A DNA stretch of 64,000 nucleotides from Marisa cornuarietis (lineage: Eukaryota; Mollusca; Gastropoda; Architaenioglossa; Ampullariidae). Under the pieces are notes generated by a model. That model was given only the letters and a program-made list of their open reading frames with translations. It did no database searches and was not told the origin of the DNA. A program made the translations under genes and the position numbers. Location: assembly GCA_004794655.1 (NCBI GenBank), contig SMMW01000001.1, positions 1,364,001 to 1,428,000 of the forward strand. The letters run 5' to 3'. This document shows, in pieces, positions 25,701-40,000 of this stretch. The stretch's first letter is position 1. Every line of letters starts with the position of its first letter.

Positions 25701-28700
25701 GAAAGAGCTAGAGGCGCACACCTGGTTGGCGCCAAGCCACGTAAGTACACAGGGGGAGGAAGGCTAAGGTACATGTGACAGCGGCCACCCGTAGGCGTGG
25801 CCTGTGGTCAGAGAGAGATCTCCTCCTGTCGATTGCTGACTCTAATTGTAGCTGATTGGATGATGAGTGAGTGACCAATGGCATCCCTCGATGTATATAT
25901 CCGTGAGAATGTAGAGAGATAAATAGAGAGACAAGAACACACTTCACTTGCTTTTCGGCGAACGTCTGAGTGGGAGAGCAACGGGTCACCAGCCAAAGCG
26001 GCTTCAGCTTTCTAACGCCAGCTACACTTCTGCCTCGGACCAAGTCTTAGACACGAAGGCAAGACTCGGGAGGAAAGAAGTCGGGTTAGAGAACCTTGAG
26101 AGAAGGAGGCAAGTAATTGACGACGGACTGTCAAGACTGCCTGCTGTTGTCGTGGAGAGGAAAGGGCTGTGTGACTGTGGGCTCGCTCTACCGGTGTGAG
26201 AGGTAGAGGCTCAACGTTGAGGCCGCCAGAAGTCGTCGGGTCTCAAGGACTGAGACCGTCTGTGGTGGTGTTTGCTTGGCGGCTGTACGAGGCATTACAG
26301 TCTTCGAGGAACCCACGTGTGTACCTCGAGTGGTACAAGGCTCGAGTCTGGGTCACCGGGAGAAGCAGTCGTCGCTTTCTGACGTGGTGACAGTTCGAGG
26401 GAGGAAGAGGTCAGACCATCAGACATCACTTCGAAGGGAAATCGTCAGTGTGTCGTGGAAGTCAGCCGAAGTATCGGACTCTCAACAAACCAGCTGTAAC
26501 AGAGCTAAGTTGGTGTGCTTGCGAGTGTGTATGGTATTTGTAAAGAGAGGCAAATGCACTGTAACATCAGAAGTACGCTCTAGCACGGATAGTATTGGGA
26601 CCCCTCTAGACGAGTCCATTTGATTGTGTTTTGTTTGAAATGCTTTTGTAATTAATAAATCTTTTCTTTATTGTTACATTGAAATCACACGTCGTTGAGT
26701 ATTGTGTTCGGGGAAGAGCAGGGGTGGGGGCTCGTGAGCCAAGTTGTGTAATTGAATGACCGACGTGTGATTATCGTGTGTTTTCCCCTGCAGTTAATGT
26801 TGACGTGGGCGGCTAGTGTTGAGTAACTAGTGCCCACGTGCCCATTCCCCGGGGCCAGTATTCACGTTCTGGTGGAAAGACCAGGGATACTGTCACATAA
26901 ACCAAAATAAATAAAACGGTACTCCTAGTTTTTTGTCAGTCTTCCATCCAGATATTGTTTGCTTGCCTGGGCCACCTGTCGCGTGCGTGCGAATGTAATC
27001 ATGTGCGATATAGATGAGAGTGTATATAGAAGTAGATGTACAAATGCATATGTGTGTGTAAATGAATGTATATATGTATATATGTGTGTATATATATATA
27101 TATGTGTGTCTGTCTTTGAAAAACGCGCGACGTGTGTGCTTACTACGTCTGCAGTAAAGCATTTTTATCAACCAGCTTTAATTGGTCAGACTGAAACCTC
27201 ATCACAAAAATGACTCACCAGGGAGTGTTGGCAGGCTGTTCAGTGTGGGCAACGAAGCGGCAAGGTCTTGTAGAATGACAAACTATCTGTGAGCCGTCTG
27301 CTGGTGTGGTGTCTGCGAAACGGCCTCCCTGCCAGCAGGTCAAGTTTCAGGAATGAAAATAGTCTTCAGTGCTCACGTGATGTAAGGCCGATTTATTTAG
27401 TGTGTCCCGAACTTTCTTAAAGCTGAATGCTGCTTCATTAAAATAACAGGAACAAGCATTAATAAATATCTCTTTTGAAAATGCTTTTTTATTGCTTCGG
27501 AAACGAAGTTCTTTATAAATTATTTTTACTTGTGGTGGAGGCACGAGTGTGGATCCGGGCTGCATTGTACCTCTGCTGCTGGGGGCTGGAACATTCAACA
27601 ATGAAAACATGTGAGAAAATGTGATAGCATTTATATGTTGTGTTTTTTTACAAATAATTTCCTTGTTTCTCTCCATTTTAGTTTGTAACTGTTGATCCAC
27701 TTCACAGTTTTTGTTGTTGTTGCTACAAACACTATGTTTGCTTTCTTTAAATGCCTTCTTCTTTCTTCTTAGATACAAATAGAAATGTAATAATTACTTT
27801 GACTCGTATTATTATTCTTCATGGAAGAACATGTTAATGAGCTATGATGTTATAAGGTCCTATACCTTGCTTAGGTAAGCTGTTGATCAGGTAACAAACC
27901 GTGTCGGAGCTGACACTGCAATATATTAGACATTCATAATCAAAGGAAGCCTCTTCTGCAAAGAACATACATCAACCGAGACAGCGAGCAACTTTCCAGC
28001 ACATGAAAATCTCGCGCTGTGTAAGTAAGTTAATATTGTGCTTTTTACGGAGACATAATCCCATTCCAGTTGTTAAAGATCATTTTTTTAAAATTGTTGT
28101 TTGTAGCTCTGTGGAAACATTTTTTAGGAATATGAAAATCTTCTTTAAATGTCAAGTATCAAACTGGGGGGAGAATCCGACAAACACACCCGCTTTGGTC
28201 TTTGATGTCCACACACACATGATGCTGGCCTGCTTCCGAGGGTGAGACACTAAGAGTTGACCTCAAGCCGCTTGGGGTACCCGTCATGTTGTCCGGGTGG
28301 GGGTCAGAAATTGATGACGTCAGTCCAGGGGAGGATAAACTTGTGCTGACACCCGGAAAGGTTCTATCGCAAAATATAAAAGTGTAATATCGGCCATTTT
28401 ACGTACCCACTACATAGCAAGTGAAAACAGACAAAACAGAAGACTAAAGATGCTGTCATGTATTCTTTAGGAACTTTACAGCCGTACTTGAACGATTTTC
28501 ACTTTGTCAGTAAACTGTCGTATTAAAGAAAGAAGCACAACAAAAAGTGTTTTACAGGAAACAGCTATAATTTCAGTTCCTAAATTCTTGATAGAGTTTT
28601 TTTGCTAGTGTATGTCTACAGCTACACAGAGCAGCAACGAGTAACTATTTTGTTAACAAACAAAATTGTCGGAATGCGATGCTTAGCGTCAACTACGCTT

Positions 28701-31700
28701 CTTGACATTTGCCTCGGTCTCTGTACGTATATCTGTATGTAAGATGTACATCAACATGTAACATCGATGTCGCGTGTCGCATGCTGGCTCGTCGGTGGTC
28801 TGGGTGCGGGGGCAGGAGGGGTGCCGACTGGTAGTGTACTGAGTTTTTCTTTCTGTGTGGGGGAGGGGGCTGGCGCATCGTTCGGCTGAGACCATTGAGC
28901 GGGTGACAGACCTGCCTTGTGGGACGCTGGAAGGATGGATGGGCGCACACCCGGCAAGGTTATTGCCGGTCAGGTGCCAATTGCACAACACATTTCTAAT
29001 TTTAAACACTTTTAGGCCTTAACTCTTTTTAGATAACTAGTTTAAAGTGCACACCACAATTTTAGAATTTTTAAAACTAAAACTGCTTTAAGTAAGATAA
29101 AGTTGTTTAAGTCTGACTTTCCGTCATGTCAGTACAATTTTTTGTATGTTTTTCTGCAATGCATCAAAATGGTTAAAAAGATATTTTTCTTCTTTAGAAC
29201 AGTTTTAATGTTTAGAAACGTGTTTTGCAACTAGCTCCTGGCCTACGGAATTAGAATGTGGGAAGTAGAATATGGGAAAGAGGGAGGTAGTTTCTGGAAC
29301 TTTCGCCGGGCGTGATATGAATATATGTGAGGGATTCGTTGATAGGGAAAAGAGTTTAAGTGCGGGTGGAGATAACTGTTAAGGTCTTAATCTCTATTGT
29401 TACGGGGTTGTGAATCGAATGGGATGATTTGTTGTTAGCAGCATGGGAGTGCTGTGTGAAGACCACTTGCGTTTTAACTTTTATTTTTGCGTCAGTAGAG
29501 AAATATTGTAAGGGCGGTCCTGGAGGAAGAATGGGTGACAGGGGTTCTTGTTCATGGCCGAGGGACGCTGGACTGTAATGTGCATTGTTTTTTTGCAGGC
29601 TCAAACCGCTTTCTATCATCTATCGTCAGATTAATAGTCAACCGTCGAAGCGTCAATCGTCTATATCAAATCGTTTTTCTCAATCTTCGATCTTTGCATC
29701 TATCGTCTATCATCATTCGTCTAATGTCAATTGTCTATCGCCCATTGTCAATCGCCAAAACCGTCAGAATCGTCGAAAGTCGTCAAAATCGTCAGAATCG
29801 TCGAAAGTCGTCAAAATCGTCAGATTGTCATCAAATCGTCAGAACCATCAATCTTCGTTCTATCGTCTTACGTCGAATCATCGTCACTGTTCTCGTCGAG
29901 AAGAGGGATTGTGCGGTCGCCGGACTTCTCGTTGAACTGCTGGCCATAACGGACACAGGGTGCCCCCAGGCAGTGGTCGGCGAGTTCGGGGGTGGGGGTG
30001 TGTTTTTCGTGCACGCCCAACGTGTAGTTGCGCCTTGTGAGGTGCTGGGCTGCGCAGGTCACTTGTTAATTTTTAGTTACTCTTCTGAGTTGGTTGCCTG
30101 TTTGTTATATTTTTGGCGGGTTTTTCTTTCCTTTCGTTTATTTTTCTTTCCTTTACATTGGCTGGTCACATCTAGTGACCGCGAATAAATGTATATTTTG
30201 TACTGTCTTCACGTGTTTGTGCTTATTTGTATACTAGATAGCGGTTGGCTTCGTGTGAGTGGCTGTCAAACTTGTGTAAGTGTGAACTGTGCCTGTGAGA
30301 GCGAATCCCGTCGCGCCTAATTGCGTAACGAGACAACCTATGTCTTATTTGTAAGACTGTATTTATATATAACACCTATATTTAATATGTAACACCAGTA
30401 TCTACCCAAAGATTGAAGGAAGCCCAGCATGTAGAGTAAGGGAGGTGAATGTGATAAAAAGGGGGGAATTTGAGAGAGAAGTGAAGGGGTTAGGGTTAGA
30501 GAGAGAGAGAGAGAGAAAGAGACTAAATGGATTTTACCCTAATCGGGACCTGACCATGTATATAGGTACCCGGCACGTGGACCCGACGTAGCAGGTGATG
30601 TTCAGGCCAGTTGGTGCTGTAGGTATGATGGCGTGTGGCTGACAGAAACAGGAAACAGTAGCTAATTACTTCTCTTAATGAGAAATGTCTGCGTGTACTG
30701 TTTGTTTTCCTCTTTAAGAAGAAGAGTGATTATAGTGAGGGCTTAGCAACTTAACTACAGTTTTTATGTGTTCATTTATGCTGCATGTTATGATAAATCT
30801 TTGTCTCTCTACAACGATACAATCACAAATGAATAACATTTATCTTTAAACTTGTCGACAGCTTTATTAACATTTATTTCTTACACGCAATCAGCGATAA
30901 ACAGTGAAGTGCTTTGACACAATTTATAAAATATGAGAATCAGAATACATGGAGAAAAAAATGGAGAAAAATCTTTAAGTATAAAAATCTCGGGCAGTTG
31001 GGAACCATTGTAGCATTGCAAACTACCTTGTCAAGAGTAACAGATATTTTCAAAGGAATGCCTTGATTTTCTGTGGAGACAAAACAAAAGACATTGAAAT
31101 TCACATCTTAGTATTGAGTGCATTTATAGACGATTTAATTTTAGCATTATGATCAGACAAGGAAGGCAGAAAGAGAGACGTGAAGGTTGAGAGAGGAAAG
31201 TTTGACACTTCATTACACTGTTCCTGTCCACAATAAAAATAAACTGCAGTGCTCTCAAAACCCACAACTCTGTTTTAAATATATTGATACTAAAGTGAAA
31301 ACAGCATATGCTACAATTTCTTTGAAGAATATGAGGACTTAATATTTTCATATTCGTCCATTAGAGTGTAAAAATGCTCACCTTGACTACAGTTGATGCC
31401 TTTATACAGCATGGGGCACACACACTCATAACCTGCGGTGGTTGTTGGCTTGTTCACACAGAGACCGCTATGGAGACAAGGGTTGGCTGATTTACATATG
31501 TCCGCTGTCAACAGAGGAATAGTGTTTTTGTTGCCTAGTTATACTTTACACGTACAGAATCTCAAAAGAATTTATTTTTCAAGCTTTCTGTACTTATGTT
31601 TAGAATCCTCTAAGCAATATTTAATTTTTATAATATTTACACACAGTTCTTAAAATTTAGATAAAAACAATCCACGTTTGAGTATCCCATATTTTTCTCA

Positions 31701-33927
31701 TTCCTCAGAAAAAGTTTTTGGATGCACTAATATTTACAAAAGTCGTCGAGAATCAGTATCGTAACATGAGAAAAACTAAATACCATTATTTTACTACTGT
31801 GAGTTTTGGAGTGTTTAAGTACATGCTTTGTAAGAGTTGTGACCTACATGTCTCGTTTGCTACCTCCACTTGAAAGCAGCGGACCTCTCCATTAGCTCTA
31901 GATGGATAATAAATATTTAGTATCAAAAATCATAATCAATATACCGATCAATATATAACAATAATAGGTCACTACATCTGGATATATCTCTCAATACATC
32001 AATACATCAAAAATACATTATAAATATCGAAAGCTGATAGAAAAATGTCGACGTATTTAGTGTCCAAATATGTTAACTGAACAAAATGTATTATAAACTT
32101 CAAAAAATTTATTAAAAAAACCATCGCATTTAAATGTGTATCTCATTCATTTCTATATGTCAAAGGCTGGTGAACACAATATTAATTAATTAAGTTACTG
32201 GCGCTCACCCCACCGCTATGCAGACTTTTTGTGAGGCGGTGAGAGGCGCCAGAAGGACATCAGAGCCACACGTGTTCTGGTCACTGGGGTTGGTTTTAAA
32301 GACAAAAACTCCACTACTTGCTGGCACCACCGGTATGCTGACAATCATGCGACACAGACATTGTTATCAAATGTTTCTAGCTGTCTTTGACGGTGATCCT
32401 ATCTTGTATGGTTTTTTTTTGTTTGATTATCTAATAAAAGAAACATCTTTCCAATATGGTCGTGTTTCCTTTCAAAATGCTACATGCGAAGAGAGAGAGA
32501 GAGAGAGATCTGTGAAGCTCACCAGTTTCCATTAGAACTCTTTTCCGTGAAGGCAATCATGTGACAGGGCGTTTCTTTGTGACAGACAACTGTGGCGGCG
32601 TCTGGTGGAGTGCCAGGTGAAAAGTGTCCACTCTAGGATGGTAGATTCCAGAAAGCAGCTAACACACACTTTATTAAAAACTAATACTCTCGTAACTAAA
32701 ATGAAATCTCGTAATTAAATGATGCATTGTGACCATGAGATACTGAACAGTAATATTAATCCCGCAGGGTAGTATGCCATGCCCTTTATATTTTAGCCCT
32801 CTCCTCCCCCCCCAAAAAAAAATAATTCTTCTCATTACAATACACGCACACCGAAGGACACACATAACCAACATTTTAGCGTCTAGTCACTTCTTCAATA
32901 TGACTGCTTTTACTTACAATGGGGTTTGTTGTCGTGCTTTCGTATGTTCCTGTCAAATCAGATTGACATAGATAATAAATAAAAAGAGCGTTCAGGGGAA
33001 GATATATACAGTGGTACCTTGAGATACGAGTTTAGTTCGTTCCGTGACCGATCTCGTAATTCAATCAGCTCGTATCTCAAACGAATTATTCCCTTTTAAA
33101 ATAAATGAAACAGAATTAATCCGTTCCAGCCCCGAGAAAAATTCCCAAAATATCGTTAATTCGGGGAAAAGTACATGTTTTTAATACAGAAACGCACACA
33201 TATATACATTACTGATAAAGAAAAATATCTGAAATAGAAATATAATTGTTATTTAGTACTTTCTTCTTCAGGTCGCCGTAAATGCTGCGTGCCTTTTCAC
33301 ATATTACCGTCTGCGTCACTGTATCTCCTGCCAGCTCTTTGTCTTTCACCCACAACAGCAGAAGTTTCTTCATTTCTTCATGAATATTTGTCCTTAACTG
33401 GGACAGAATTTTAATTCCTTTCGCTGGATTTGCACTATTGATGGCATCCTTTTGTTTAAGGATGGCGCAAATTGTGGATGTACCTCGGTCGTACATCTTG
33501 GTAAGATCCATCACTCGAACACCACGCTCAAGCTTTTCTATTATTTTTTTTTTCGCTTTATTTCGATCGCCATCATTATGTCCTTTTCACCCCTGCCCTT
33601 TTCATTCACTTTCTTCGGCTCCATCGTAACACATAAAAAAGTTAAAACTGCAAACATGATGCAGAAACGAGAACAACGCACGAGATACGACTTCATTCTG
33701 TGGGTAACACAAAAGAAAGAACGAAACGACGCCGTGACGATGGCGTGATGCTGCGATCCGAGCGCCCGACTCGGCAACTTCCCGAATTACGGGTCGGCTT
33801 TCCGAATGGCCGCCGGCTCGTATCTCGGAATTCAGCTCGGATCTCAAACAGGAAACTGGCCCGAGTCGCAGCTCGTATCTCAAGAAACTCGTATGACGAG
33901 CAGCTCGTATCTCAAGGAAGGTACTAC

Positions 33928-34004
<77 letters not shown>

Positions 34005-37000
34005 CGAATTTGAAAACCAAAAGCCTACAGAAAAAGTCTTAATGAATTGGTATCTTACAACAAAAAAACAACAGGTCTCAGCACAAGTAGACTGCAGTTT
34101 CGAACCAATACCCATTCCGTTATAAGCACGCATGCATGTAGCTAGACTGGGTCGTCACGCAGACATCTCGTACCTTTGAGTCGACTGGTGATGAAGTAGC
34201 AGATGTGGTCGGCAGCGTTACTGTGACAGACATTAGTAGCCATCGTGATAAAAACAAGCTGAAAGAAAGTCTGTCTTTCAAAGCACATTCTGATGAAAAT
34301 TTATTTAGCAGTCAGCAGTTTTACGTGTTTTACTCTTCAGGATGATTGATAAGGAGGCTTCTCTGTAGGGGAGAAATCAAGTGAGCAGCATTCACGCCTT
34401 CTCTCAACTATTCCTGTTGATAAATGTTGAGACCGATTTGTTAAGGACTCTTACACATCAGATCCCACGATGTCCACGCACACGTGATGATCGCCAGCTT
34501 CCTGTGGCATCATAGACAGTAATGACGTCACAACGGAAATGCCAGTAGAGTTGTCCTTTACAGGTGGAGTGACAGCGGTGACCACCTCAGGGGAAGAAGG
34601 TCCTCGGCTGACAGTGACAGGGGATCTGTTTAACATTACACATTCAATTTTATTGCCGTTTATACGTGTATTTATTATATATTAAAATGCGTAAAATCCC
34701 CTAAGTAGCACGTTTACAAAAACCGTTAATCGTTGAAAACTACTGACAGACTTTATAAATCCTTTTTTCTTTGATTACCTGGGATCTCCGTTGACGTAGA
34801 CTGGTATTTGACATGTCTTTCCTACGTCACAAGTAATCTGCAAACCCGATGGTAGTGTCGGTACCACTGCATGAGGCTGGAATAAGTGTTGGTTTGTAAT
34901 AAATGTATAGAAATAGTCGTAAAATAAAAAAATTTAGATGTGAGCATAATGTCTACAGCGAGACTGGTTTTTGTACTACTATTTTATCGACTTGATACTT
35001 AAGATTCCACGTGCTTGTATTTCTTTCTTTTTTTGGTGCGGGGGGGGGTGTTCTTTGAACAGTCTTTTTTTTTAATATTTTTGTCAGATGCAGTCAGTCT
35101 AGTTCGTGTAAGCTACATTCTTAAGCGTTTCTGGGGCATTCTGGCTGAACTTGCATAGTTGTGCATTTAGCGGTTGTTTCTGAAACCTCGCTGACTGCTA
35201 TGTTAAAAATGTTATCAGTTCTTATTTACACTTAGCTGTGCAGTGGCTGGATTGACAGGAGTGTCTTCTTTTCCTGCGAAATAAATCTCACATTAAAAAA
35301 AGAAATAAGACCAACTTATATACGCAAATGTTACAAAACTTCTCTAATTTTTACAATAAAGAGATATCTTGCGTTTTTAATACTGTGTTGTCCTAAAAAG
35401 ATAAATTCAAATTTGTTTTTTTTTTAATCAGTATACCCGGTGGCTCTTTAACAAGTTAAATGCTTGTTTTCTTTAGCATTTTCTTCGAGGGTATTTGTCG
35501 TTAAAAAAAAACTTCCTATAAAATGTTAGGGGTTTCACAAAATCTTAGACCCCAGCTTAAGCAGTGCGGGGTCACACTTACTGTCAGTAGCCACGAAAGA
35601 GTGGAATATCTTACTTGTAAGACACTGATCACCGGTTAGTCCCAGCGGACACAAACAAACAGGCTTGGACAGGACCAGTGCACACGCGGCATCCGCAGAA
35701 CAGTTGAGGGAGGCACACGTGGGAGGGTCTGGTGAGGAGAAACGCGGCGTAGAAACACTGAGATAATCACGGCTTGATGAGGTCACTGACGATAGCAAAG
35801 AAGCAGTTCCTGTCTCATCGCCTAGTGATGTCGGTGGTGATGTCAGATCTAAAACAGTTGTAACAATAATAATAATGTGAATTTCTAACGCGCAGCATCA
35901 CGACCAAGCTAGATCGCACTCGCTCCCCGGACCAGTAATGATAAATGAAAGATAACAGACAGTGGACGGTGAGATACGTATAGACACACTGAACAACATA
36001 AAGATGAGGTACAAGTCTATAACATAAAGCAATGGATGAAGGGATGAAGGTATGAAGGGATGTATACTGTAAACAGTGTGAGATGGAGTCAACAAACACA
36101 CGCAGCACAGTGGATCTTTAAAGGAATAGTTTTATAGGAGGGAGTAAGGAGACGAAAAGATGCGAAAACTCTAGGATTCCTCAACATGCAGATGCTAACC
36201 ACGAGGCTCAAAGTTACCTGCTTTGTCGCAGTTAGGGGCCATCGGAAACTGCGCTGGGCATGCGCACAAGTAAGGGAGACTTGATTGTGGAATGTTGATA
36301 CACTGGCCTCCGTTCTTACAGGGGCTGGTATCACACGGATCATCTGTAATTGTCGTTTGCATTTAAGAGTCTGATTTAAAATGTACAATTACAATTTTTT
36401 AAAATAATTTTTAATGTTAGTGTGATGGAAGAGAAGGCAGTGGAGAACAGAAGTGTTTTGGAAGTATGTCACACCTCCCTATTTTTGAAAAAAGCGACTC
36501 ATTTATTTGTAAAAGACTGTTACTACAGCAAATGTTACCATTTTCTTCCATGTGTTTAATTCTACTGACGCTAAATTAAAAAAACACATGGAGCTTGTTT
36601 TCAGATCTGTACATCTTCAAACACTTACTATTGTTGTCTACCTCTGCCACCTTGTAGCAGCGCTTTTCTCCGCCAAACCTGATAAGCAATTTAAATAAAA
36701 TAAAGCTATTAATTCACAAACAACAGGAAATCAGATCTTCCACTTCTTATTATTACTGTTATTTTTATAAGTTAAAGTTCTTAGAAATGAGACTATTTAT
36801 ATATATATACTTATATATTATGCACGAGAGTGTATGTGCATATATATATATATATATATTAAATATATATGTGTGTGTAAGTGTGTGTCGGGGAACATGA
36901 CAGCTTTATTCCACGTGCAAAGCAAACATCAGACCTATCAATTATCAGTACATTTCACCCTAGACACGAAAATACTTGTTTCCTGACCCAACTTCCATGC

Positions 37001-40000
37001 AGGCTTCTTGACTTCCAAGTGTATGTGAGTCTACAAGCATGTTGGTACCACACGTGCTGGAGTCCACTTCAAATGTATCAAATGCGTACACACCTACAGC
37101 TTGGGGCCGTACAGGAACACTGAAACAGGACAGGTACACTGTAAAAGTACAAGTACACTAAAACAGTTTAGTACAGGTTCACTGAAGCACTGTCATCCTG
37201 ACACACGCATGCGCACTAACTCTTGCACTTTACAACTTGCCCTCGGATAAAAGATTCTGTAACGCAGAAGCAAATCTGCTTTTTTGTACACAGGTACAAG
37301 AAAGATTTTATATAATTGCAGAGGTATTTCAGTTTATCAGTTTCAGCTTTGAAAGGTTCTTGTTGGCGTAAACGAAGTGTGAAAGACGCACCAGGAACCA
37401 GAGGGAGGTTTAACGGTGTATGTTATCAGCCGGCAAGGTCGTGAAGAATGGCAGACAATCTGAGAGCCGTCTGGTAGAGATGTTACAGCGAAAACATCCC
37501 CCTGTCATAATAATTGACCACATTTAGAACTTCTCTGATGACTTGCATATACGACATTCTTAGTCAATTTTTAATATGCAGACCGTACATTAATTATGTA
37601 CCGTGTTTGTGTAGGTCGCTGCAAGCACGTGACACATACAGTTCTGACAATGGAATGAGATCGGAATGAAGTGCCCTGCTTCTCCTCACTCACCTGTTGT
37701 GGTGGTATTGTTGTAGATCCTCCTACATCACCCGATGTGCTCGGACCACCACTTCCAGATACACCTGCAGAGGTTGTAAGATGGAAGTAATCACACAGAC
37801 ACGCTCTTCAATTTTCCTGCTTAGGGAATCTGAGGTTTTCAGTATTCTGGTGATGCTCCTTAACATTTTAGCATTATGAGATTTTGTATTTTGAGGATTT
37901 ATATTTCGATTATGGGAAACATGACAATTTGGCAGAAGACAACATTTATGTTAGTTTTTATGAGTTTGGCAAATCAATGTTATACTCTGACATTTACTCA
38001 CCCTTAGGCTCTTGGCTGTTTACTATGTAACATATGCTGTCTATGCTTCCGCTGCAATTAAAAATTTGAATACTTTTCATTATACAAAGGATGATGATTA
38101 AAAATACGTTTTTGTTTCATCTTATGTGTAGAAAGAAGACACTTAAAGGTGGGTAACGTATCATGAACGACGATGAGCAGCCGATTACACTCTAAATACT
38201 CTCCTGAATTTTCTACAATCTCCAGAAACCTTATGTACACGTGTGCGTCAATATTTCTATCACTTCTTAAATTAGTGATATAACATCTGGCAACGACTTT
38301 CCAAGCGTATTCTCCTGCGAAAAACTCAAGATAATTTAATGTATCAGGGGGTTATTACTAAATGTTAGATTGAACTTGGTATGATAATCCAGTCGTCCCA
38401 ACAATCCACCCTAATCTGTAATCTGATCTGTCTAGTGGCCAATCCATATACCTTTTTTTGCAACAAGGACTCAACTAGCCCCCAAGCATTGCCATGTGGC
38501 TAATTACTCTTAGCGCTTTCTTCGTCTGGAACATGTTTAATGACATCTGTTTTCTCTCCCTGTCTTTCTCACTTACAGACACAAAGACAGACCGAAAGAC
38601 AAACACACACACGTACGTCTCTCAATCCTCTCTCCTTGGTTGGTTGGTTAGTTTATTTGGTAGGAAAGTGCTTCCACCTTGTGGCGATTTTGCACTGTGG
38701 GGTGGAAGGGAGGGGGGAGGAAACCGGAGTACCCGGAGAAACCCCCCGGCACCCAGTCCTGCGAACAGGTGTCACATACAGAGAGTGTCCCGAGACGAGA
38801 TCTGAATCCTGAGCCGCTCACTGCAGTGGTGACAAGCGAGTGTTTTAACCACTAAACTACCGGGGCCCCTTTTCCCCCCTCCCTCCCAGGGAATGTCATT
38901 CTTTTAAAGACAGTAAGCTACCATAGATGGTTTGAATAAGTGTTTTATTGAACATTTTAACTTGATACCAATAAGCATGGAATCTTTATTTTTATGTTAG
39001 TATCGTGCTTATATAATTGCTCTTTTTCTAACTGTTACTTTTGGTTGTTATATACGTTTCTATATCGGTATATCCTGCATCAGCACATAGCTAGCCAAAT
39101 AAAGACTGTCTCGTGAATGTCTCTAGTAATAGTCAAGCATACCTTGCCGGGTCGTGAAGCTGCACACACACGTGGTGTTGACCAGCCAGGCTGGCAGTGA
39201 TGCTCAGTACGGACTTGAAGCCTGAGGTTGGGTCGCCACTGGTGTCCGGCTGCGGGAAAGACATGTCTGACCTCAGGCCTCGGGTTGGTAGAACTGCGCT
39301 CACTGTCGGGGGCGACCTGAGATAAGGAGAAAATAATAATAATAATAAATAATAATAAATGAAGATTTGTATAGCGCATATTCACACTCATAGAGAGCAT
39401 GCTCTTAGCGCTTAAAACAAGGAAGAGACATGGACTAAATGGATAGAACACGAGGGCGTAAGAATAAAAGACAGTACTGACGACAAACAGAAAACAAAGA
39501 TGGAAAATACAAGAAGACACCAAGTAACAGAAACATAGAAAATATAGCGATTCTGCAGAGAAAGATGGTAGACAAGTAGCAAGAGCAGAAGGGGGAGGAT
39601 AAGAAAGACGAGCATTGTGTGTTTGTACCATAGATGTGGACAGCAGACTAAACAAAATTCAAAAACACACCGTTCCATATCAAAGTTAATAGTTTCGAGT
39701 TCTCCTCGCCTATCAGTTTTCTGTTTTGCTTTGTATTTTTATAGTGGACGCTCAGAACAAAGAGTGTTTTTTCCCTAAGAATGTGCAGTTCTTTGGAAAC
39801 GGTGCATATATAATTATTATCATTGGTGTATGCATGCATACCCCACTAACAATCATGATAAGTACAATAAATTATTCGAAGTGTTTAGAAATTCGAAAAA
39901 GGAAGAAAAAAGATGTAATTTAAACGATGACAGATTGTAGATAGTCGGGACAGTTTGCACCGTGGCGGTTTCTTTTGTCACAGTTCATTTGGAGTTTTTA

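Larger units (their letters stand above)
28364..30537. other. U5 module-B intron
   Basis: Holds the diverged GGGGCC MITE and the TCGTC minisatellite. The part 29250-30480 looks like old repeat DNA (AATAAA near 30183). The long plus-strand ORF 29535-30188 is repeat-driven and not a supported gene. Confidence 0.5.

Noticed and set aside
25948..26623. Several plus-strand ORFs as a gene
   Set aside because: They lie wholly inside the solo LTR and match no retroelement protein.
29535..30188. 217-codon plus-strand ORF
   Set aside because: Its N-terminal half is translation of a TCGTC minisatellite and the remainder shows no recognisable motif.
33700..34125. 141-codon plus-strand ORF
   Set aside because: Made of transposon end and an AC microsatellite (THTHTH).
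38800..38875. Functional tRNA gene on the minus strand
   Set aside because: Only the A box is good; no cloverleaf or anticodon arm can be formed, so it is a SINE head.
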